NCBI GenBank assembly: GCA_002372855.1
Contig: DFIZ01000069.1
Coordinates: 24,732-32,508, forward strand
DNA: 7,777 nucleotides
Origin: Bacteroidales bacterium UBA3684
GTDB lineage: Bacteria > Bacteroidota > Bacteroidia > Bacteroidales > P3
Direction: 5' to 3'
The position numbers and the translations under genes are program-made. A model generated the notes under the pieces. The model did no database searches. It saw nothing but the letters and a program-made list of their open reading frames with translations, and was not told where the DNA came from. This document shows, in pieces, positions 1-3,857 of the stretch; position 1 is the stretch's first letter, and each line of letters opens with the position of its first letter.

Positions 1-43
1 ATATAAGAAATGCCGAATTATGTACCTATCGGGTAGGTATCGG
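1..43 (-). terminator. Possible weak terminator after the thiamine operon
   Basis: Downstream of the kinase stop (85) an inverted repeat TACCTA/TAGGTA (23-28 and 34-39, loop TCGGG) is extended by an outer CCGA/TCGG pair (13-16 and 40-43) across a bulge. On the minus strand it is followed by CATTTCTTATAT, which is only moderately T-rich. The position fits the end of an operon. The imperfect stem and broken T-run keep confidence low. Nothing else was seen in bases 1-84. Confidence 0.3.
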
Positions 44-84
44 AGTGGGATTGGAAACGAAAAGAATGAGAGGGGAAGAGGAGG

Positions 85-756
85 TCAGGACTTGGGCTCG
101 TAGGTGCGGAAAAGGATGACGGGGCCGTCGGCGGCGAGGGTGAAGCTGTCGGCGAGGACGTCGTTGAGGGTGGCCTGCCACCAGCGCGTGGGGCGGAAGC
201 GGTCGAGGGGCCAGCGGAGGCCTTCGGAGCTGACGGCGGTGGCGGGGTCGAGGGTGAAGATGGAGACCTGCTGGTGGGGGAAGGCCTCGAAGGTGCGCGT
301 GCCGCTGAAGGTGCAGAAGCGGCCGTGGTCGGTGAGCATCTCGATGTCGGCGCCGGGGTACTCCTCGGCGAAGGTGACGAGGTAGGAGATGTTGCCCAGC
401 GTGTGGTCCTCGCGGCGGCCCGTGGCGCCGAGAATCTGAAAGTGGAGAGTGGATCCACTCTCCACTCTCCACTCTCCACTCATGGCGTAGGCCATGGCCT
501 TGTGGAGGTCGTTGTAGTCCTGCTCGTCGACCTGGATCCAGCGGTCGCCGAGGGCGCGCTTGTCGGCCTCGGACAGCGAGTCGCCGTCGCCAATGACTAT
601 GAAGGGAATTGAAAATTGGGAATTGAAAATTGAAAATCGAGTATAAGCCGAGTCGCAGCAGACGACGAAGTCAGCCTCGCGCAGGGCGCGCAGGGGCACG
701 GGATGGGTGGGGAAGTCGCCGGCGGCGAGGATTACGATATGCTGAGTTTTTTCCAT
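85..756 (-). CDS. thiN: Thiamine pyrophosphokinase (EC 2.7.6.2) with two in-frame repeat insertions
   Basis: A 223-residue cytoplasmic enzyme that transfers pyrophosphate from ATP to thiamine, giving TPP (called tnr3 in the Bacteroides operon). Family signatures are all present: HIVILAAGDFP near the start, VVCCDSA (31-37), the metal and nucleotide site VIGDGDSLSEADK (54-66), DEQDYNDLHKA (77-87), ILGATGRREDHTLGNI (108-123), and the thiamine-binding C-terminal part with WWQATLNDVLADSFTLAADG (192-211). Two non-family stretches interrupt these motifs: residues 41-51 (FSIFNSQFSIP) and 92-106 (MSGEWRVESGSTLHF). Both are encoded by simple repeats and both fall in expected surface turns. The start is ATG at 756, where family homology begins; the frame stays open upstream but only as a shadow of pnuT. 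Start and pnuT stop overlap by 25 bp. The gene is last in the riboswitch-controlled operon, so its product TPP would shut off its own supply chain. Confidence 0.95.
   Translation of the reverse strand: MEKTQHIVILAAGDFPTHPVPLRALREADFVVCCDSAYTRFSIFNSQFSIPFIVIGDGDSLSEADKRALGDRWIQVDEQDYNDLHKAMAYAMSGEWRVESGSTLHFQILGATGRREDHTLGNISYLVTFAEEYPGADIEMLTDHGRFCTFSGTRTFEAFPHQQVSIFTLDPATAVSSEGLRWPLDRFRPTRWWQATLNDVLADSFTLAADGPVILFRTYEPKS
441..480. repeat. Heptamer array (CTCCACT)n with a perfect 26-bp palindrome inside the thiamine pyrophosphokinase gene
   Basis: Positions 441-466 are a perfect palindrome made of AGTGGAGAGTGGA followed by its exact reverse complement, centred on GGATCC. The heptamer then continues at 467-473 and 474-480. 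In all there are about two units in one orientation and four in the other, meeting head to head. It can form a strong hairpin in DNA or mRNA. Neither strand has a stop codon in any frame when the heptamer is repeated. On the coding strand it gives SGEWRVESGSTLH, replacing and lengthening the loop before the ILGATG motif. Confidence 0.92.
604..638. repeat. AT-rich heptamer array (AATTGAA)n inside the thiamine pyrophosphokinase gene
   Basis: The plus strand reads AATTGAA, AATTGGG, AATTGAA, AATTGAA, AATC from 607 to 638. Equivalently, there are two exact tandem 14-mers at 604-617 and 618-631. It stands out as AT-rich within a GC-rich gene. On the coding strand the unit TTCAATT has no stop in any frame, while the other orientation carries TGA. 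It encodes FSIFNSQFSIP just before the GDGDS motif, where relatives have a turn containing a Gly/Pro-Asp. Confidence 0.88.
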
Positions 757-1388
757 CGGATGATACCCATTATGACAAACACTTCGTAAATGACATACAT
801 GACGGCGGAGGCGGTGTAGCCTGTGGCGAAGTAAATGTAGGCGAGGATGGGCTCGCTGACGAGCCAGAAGAGCCACTGCTCCCAGTATTTCTGCGAGAGC
901 ATCCACATGCCGACGATACCCAGGGCGGCGCTGAGGCCGTCGAGGAGGGGCATGGTGGCCTCGCCCAGCAGGGGCAGCAGCCAGCGGAAAAGGAGGGTGA
1001 GGGCGGCGGTGGCCAAGAGGAGCCACGGCCAGAGGCGCGCGGGGCAGGAGGTGACGGGACGTTCTTCCTGGACCGCCGGTTTTTCTTGGACCGCCGGCAT
1101 CTTGCCGGCATCACCCAGCGGTTCGGCATTGTCCTTGCCGGCAGGATGCCGGCGCTCCATCTTCTGCCGGCGCTCCACCAGGCCGCGCCAGACGAGGAGG
1201 CCGTAGATGGAGATGAGGAAATTGTAGACGCAGATGCCAGTGTTGGCGTACCAGCCGATGCGGAAGTTAATGACGGCGTAGAAGGCCGCCATCAGCAGAC
1301 TCGACGGCCACAGCCATCGGCTTGCCTTGTACTCGCTGAAGACGAAGACCAAGCCGATGGCTGCACCGAGGATGTCCAGAATATTCAA
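732..1388 (-). CDS. pnuT: PnuC-family transporter, thiamine type (PnuT), with an in-frame repeat insertion
   Basis: A 218-residue inner-membrane protein of the PnuC family, predicted to carry thiamine into the cytoplasm by facilitated diffusion, trapped by the pyrophosphokinase encoded next. The N-terminal half matches the family closely: ILGAAIGLVFVFSEYKASRW (7-26), the segment LWPSSLLMAAFYAVINF, then YANTGICVYNFLISIYGLLVW. The C-terminal half has the tryptophan-rich segment QKYWEQWLFWLVSEP (166-180), where PnuC proteins contact substrate, and two last helices ending RWKK. Residues about 72-115 form a charged, repeat-derived loop absent from typical family members. The start is TTG at 1388: a TAA lies four codons further up, the next Met is at residue 33, and family homology begins right here. 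The stop overlaps the kinase gene by 25 bp, suggesting coupled translation. Assignment to thiamine rather than nicotinamide riboside rests on the TPP riboswitch and neighbours. Confidence 0.92.
   Translation of the reverse strand: MNILDILGAAIGLVFVFSEYKASRWLWPSSLLMAAFYAVINFRIGWYANTGICVYNFLISIYGLLVWRGLVERRQKMERRHPAGKDNAEPLGDAGKMPAVQEKPAVQEERPVTSCPARLWPWLLLATAALTLLFRWLLPLLGEATMPLLDGLSAALGIVGMWMLSQKYWEQWLFWLVSEPILAYIYFATGYTASAVMYVIYEVFVIMGIIRWKKLSIS
1062..1177. repeat. GC-rich REP-like inverted-repeat element inserted in frame in pnuT
   Basis: Two 24-bp arms, 1087-1110 and 1136-1159, are inverted copies with 22 of 24 bases matching, separated by 25 bp. Each arm also contains its own small hairpin, GCCGGCA/TGCCGGC, with a 3-base loop (1093-1109 and 1137-1153). 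The outer end of each arm is duplicated at an 18-bp step: TGGACCGCCGG at 1069-1079 and 1087-1097, and TGCCGGCGCTCCA at 1147-1159 and 1165-1177. Because 18 is a multiple of three, the duplications are read as six-residue repeats (ERRQKM/ERRHPA and PAVQEK/PAVQEE). The whole element sits in the hydrophilic loop between the third and fourth membrane segments visible here. It resembles REP/BIME-like palindromic elements in form; I cannot assign it to a named family. Confidence 0.85.
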
Positions 1389-1420
1389 TGTGTTAATGTG
1401 TTAATGCGTTAATGCGTTAG
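1386..1420. repeat. 8-bp tandem repeat (GTTAATGY) filling the spacer before pnuT
   Basis: Three full units, TGTTAATG (1391-1398), TGTTAATG (1399-1406) and CGTTAATG (1407-1414), are followed by a partial CGTTAG and preceded by the related CAATG that overlaps the pnuT start. The array takes up almost the whole 36-bp gap between the receptor stop and the pnuT TTG start. Read on the coding strand (CATTAACR) it carries TAA stops, so it could not sit inside a gene in this orientation. A copy-number change would alter the spacing between the two cistrons without changing either protein. Confidence 0.85.
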
Positions 1421-1424
1421 TCAT

Positions 1425-3704
1425 TTAGAAGCGGTAGATGACACGTGCCATGAAGTTGATGCCGGGCTGCTGGAAGAAGGTGCGGTCGTAGGTGAAGGCA
1501 CCGGTGAGGGGGTCGACGGTGGAGGAGGCGTAGGCCGAGAGGCGGTAGTCGTGGTCGAGGATGTTGTTGACGGCGAACTGGAGTTCAAGCTGGCGCTCGT
1601 TCTGCCATCCCTTTCCGAGGTGGAAGATATAGCTGGCGCGGGCGTTGAGCAGGAAGTAGGGGTCGACCTTCATTTCCTCGCGGCCGGAGTTGTCGGCGTA
1701 CTGGCTGCCTACATATTTGCCGATGAGTTGCAGTTTGGCGTCCTTGAGGGGGGTGATGGTGACGATGGCGGCGCCGATGAGGGAGGGCGAGAGGGAGAGG
1801 TCGGTGTTGCCGAAGTTGACAAGCTGTTTGTCACTCCAGTCTTCGGTGGTGACCATGCAGGTGTAGTCGAGGATGCGGTTGGTGCTGAGGGTAAGGTTGG
1901 CGTCGAGGGCCAGGAGGCTGTTGATGCGGTAGCCGCCGGTGAGCTCGATACCGATGCGGTAGCTCTTGTCGACATTCTCCATCAGGGCGTAGCCGCTGGG
2001 GGAGTAGTTGCCCGAGGGGGTGAGCTGGTCTTTGTAGAGCATGGCGTAGAGGTTGGCGTTGAAGGCGAAGTGCTCGTTGCCAAGGCTGTATCCTAGTTCG
2101 AAATCGAGCATGGTTTCGGCCTTGATGGTGTCGCCTTCGAGATAGGTCTCCTTGATGTCGGAGCGTGTGGGTTCGCGGCTGACGAGGCCGGCCACGGCAT
2201 AGAACCGGTGGCGGTCGAAGAGGAGGTAGTTGACGCCGAGTTTGGGGTTGAAGAAGAGGTATTTCTGATGGAAGTCGAGGTTCTCGCGATCGGCCTCGAG
2301 GCCGTAGAGGGCGTAGTCGACATTGCGCAGCTGGGCTTCGGCATAGATGTTGAGGTCGTCGGCGAATTCAGTGTTCATTTTGGCGAAGAAGGTGTTGTCT
2401 TTCTTGACGCCTTGGTTGCGATACCACTCGAAGGGGTTGGCTTTGTCGACTTCGAGGTATTGGCCGTTGAGGGCTACGCTGTCCATGGCCCAAAGGAGGT
2501 TGCCGAAGTGGTTGCCGGTGTAGTAGACGAAGGTCTCGCCGAAGTCGAAGGTGGTCTTCCCGGTGGGGGTGTAGTGGGCCGAGAGGGTGCCGGTATAGGC
2601 GGAATTGAGCATCTCCTTGCGGTGGATAAAGTCGCTTTTGGCGTTGCCGTTGAGGAGGGTGAGTCCGTATTGTTTGACTTTCTTGTTGTAGCGGTAGTTC
2701 TCGTAGTAGCCGTCGCCGTGGGTGAAGTCGAAGGCTGCGTTGAGGGTGAGCCGTTCGGAGGCGAGGTAGGTGTAGTAGAGCTGGTAGTGGCGTTGGTTGT
2801 AGTTGTCGTTCTCGTCTTGGTAGTAGTGGCGGTTGCCGGCAGCGTCGTAGTATTCGCCTGCGGGGTTATAGAGGCGGTCGTTGTCGAGGTCGGCGGCATA
2901 GGCGCCATTCCACGTGATGCCGGTGGTTTGGTGTCCCATGATGAAGACGACTTTGAGGATGGAGCGTTCGCCATAGTAGCCGGCGGTAAGGAAGAGGCTT
3001 CGTTGGTCGGCGCCGCTGCCGCGGATAAAGCCGTCGGAGGCGGTGCCGTTGTAGGCGGCATCGAAGGAGAATCCGTGTTTGAGCAGTCCCGTGCCGACGG
3101 TGAATCCCTGGGTCATGGTGTTCCAAGAGCCGAAGCCGAAGTCGACGTTGCCGTAGGGCGACTGGCTGGCGTTGAAGGTCTGGAGGTTCATGGCGCCGCC
3201 GAAGGAGGGCGAACCGCCTGTGGAGGCTCCGACACCGCGCTGGAGCTGCAGGCTCTGTGCCATGCCGCCCAGGTTGGGGATATTGTACCAAAAGACTTCC
3301 TGGCTCTCCGGGTCATTGAGGGTGATGCCGTTGATGTTGACGTTGATACGAGAGGCGCTGACGCCGCGGATGCTGATTTTGGTTTCGCCGGTGGGGCCGT
3401 TTTCGCCGGTGACGACCACCGAGGGTTGCAGCTCGAGCATGTAGGGCATCGAGACGGCGATCTTGTTGTCGTCGAGGGTCTGGCGGTCGATGGTGGTGGT
3501 GGTGAGCGGCGTTTTGTTGTCGGCGCGCGAGGCCGAAATCATCACCTCCTCGAGGGTCTTCACCGTGTCTTTGGTCTGGGCAAAGGCGTTGTTGCCGAAA
3601 AAGAAAGAAACTGCCAATGCGCAGCAGGCTATCATCTGCCGGCGGCTAATCCTGGTGGCCTCGAAAAAGCGATAGCGGCCACAGCTATTCTTTGTGTGTT
3701 CCAT
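1425..3704 (-). CDS. TonB-dependent outer-membrane receptor, predicted thiamine (vitamin B1) transporter
   Basis: A 759-residue outer-membrane receptor expected to bring thiamine or a derivative into the periplasm, driven by TonB-ExbBD. Residues 1-42 hold a basic start and a hydrophobic segment ending NNAFAQ (signal peptide). A TonB-box-like EEVMISAS follows (52-59), then a plug domain (about 60-180, with KISIRGVSASRINVNINGI and RGVGASTGGSPSFGGAMNL), then a beta barrel rich in aromatic residues ending in RVIYRF with a terminal Phe, as outer-membrane barrels need for assembly. It lacks the carboxypeptidase-like N-terminal domain of SusC-type receptors. The substrate is inferred from the TPP riboswitch directly upstream and from pnuT and thiamine pyrophosphokinase behind it, the arrangement called omr1-pnuT-tnr3 in Bacteroides. 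The ATG at 3704 is chosen because it follows the riboswitch directly. Met24 would also leave a usable signal peptide. Confidence 0.95.
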   Translation of the reverse strand: MEHTKNSCGRYRFFEATRISRRQMIACCALAVSFFFGNNAFAQTKDTVKTLEEVMISASRADNKTPLTTTTIDRQTLDDNKIAVSMPYMLELQPSVVVTGENGPTGETKISIRGVSASRINVNINGITLNDPESQEVFWYNIPNLGGMAQSLQLQRGVGASTGGSPSFGGAMNLQTFNASQSPYGNVDFGFGSWNTMTQGFTVGTGLLKHGFSFDAAYNGTASDGFIRGSGADQRSLFLTAGYYGERSILKVVFIMGHQTTGITWNGAYAADLDNDRLYNPAGEYYDAAGNRHYYQDENDNYNQRHYQLYYTYLASERLTLNAAFDFTHGDGYYENYRYNKKVKQYGLTLLNGNAKSDFIHRKEMLNSAYTGTLSAHYTPTGKTTFDFGETFVYYTGNHFGNLLWAMDSVALNGQYLEVDKANPFEWYRNQGVKKDNTFFAKMNTEFADDLNIYAEAQLRNVDYALYGLEADRENLDFHQKYLFFNPKLGVNYLLFDRHRFYAVAGLVSREPTRSDIKETYLEGDTIKAETMLDFELGYSLGNEHFAFNANLYAMLYKDQLTPSGNYSPSGYALMENVDKSYRIGIELTGGYRINSLLALDANLTLSTNRILDYTCMVTTEDWSDKQLVNFGNTDLSLSPSLIGAAIVTITPLKDAKLQLIGKYVGSQYADNSGREEMKVDPYFLLNARASYIFHLGKGWQNERQLELQFAVNNILDHDYRLSAYASSTVDPLTGAFTYDRTFFQQPGINFMARVIYRF

Positions 3705-3705
3705 A

Positions 3706-3812
3706 ATTCATTTCCTTACGCGGGCATTATCCCGATCAAGTTTGAAGGGTATGTTCTCAGCTTCTTTGCGCTCATTTCGAGCCACATAAGAGCACCCCTA
3801 TGCTCGTTGAAT
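3706..3812 (-). promoter_or_regulatory. TPP (THI-box) riboswitch controlling the TonB receptor-pnuT-kinase operon
   Basis: The minus strand carries the conserved THI-element blocks in order: TAGGGGTGCTC (3800-3790), a variable P3 arm, GCTGAGA (3761-3755, the pyrimidine-sensing loop), ACCCTTC (from 3750), CTTGATC (3740-3734), and GGGATAATGCCCGCG (3733-3719, the pyrophosphate-sensing P4/P5 side). These bind thiamine pyrophosphate. ATTCA (3812-3808) can pair with TGAAT (3710-3706), a possible P1 closing stem. That stem ends about one base before the ATG at 3704 and includes the purine-rich AAGGAAATGA leader. No room remains for a separate terminator hairpin, so I infer control of translation initiation: TPP would close P1 and hide the start region. 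The genes behind it all belong to thiamine salvage, which supports the call. Confidence 0.96.
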
Positions 3813-3818
3813 CTGCTG

Positions 3819-3826
3819 CAAAGATA
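3819..3826 (-). promoter_or_regulatory. Bacteroidota-type -7 promoter box (TATCTTTG) for the thiamine-uptake operon
   Basis: The octamer fits the TAnnTTTG -7 consensus of the primary sigma factor in Bacteroidota. It lies just upstream of the TPP aptamer, so transcription would start around 3810-3814, at or next to the first paired bases of the riboswitch. No clean TTG -33 element is present at the usual spacing; a T-run (about 3849-3855) sits there instead. The placement between the upstream stop codon (3858) and the aptamer makes it the natural promoter for the three downstream genes. Confidence 0.65.
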
Positions 3827-3857
3827 CAACTATTTTCGAATATGGAGAAAAAAACTT

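Noticed and set aside
441..638. CRISPR array
   Set aside because: Units are 7 bp with no spacers, lie inside a coding sequence, and there are no cas genes in the window.
85..756. Pyrophosphokinase as a pseudogene broken by repeat insertions
   Set aside because: Both insertions keep the frame, and every family motif on either side is intact, so the gene is probably functional.
85..1026. A longer, 313-residue version of the pyrophosphokinase starting inside pnuT
   Set aside because: The extra 90 residues are a Pro/Arg/His-rich shadow of pnuT with no family similarity. Homology begins exactly at the ATG at 756.
630..1412. Plus-strand open frame opposite pnuT, and similar frames at 18-479, 26-472, 274-612 and 1551-2096
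   Set aside because: They overlap recognised genes, have strongly biased composition, and owe part of their openness to the stop-free repeats.
1425..3704. Receptor as a SusC-type glycan importer
   Set aside because: There is no N-terminal carboxypeptidase-like domain and no SusD partner, the length (759) is too short, and the riboswitch and neighbours point to thiamine.
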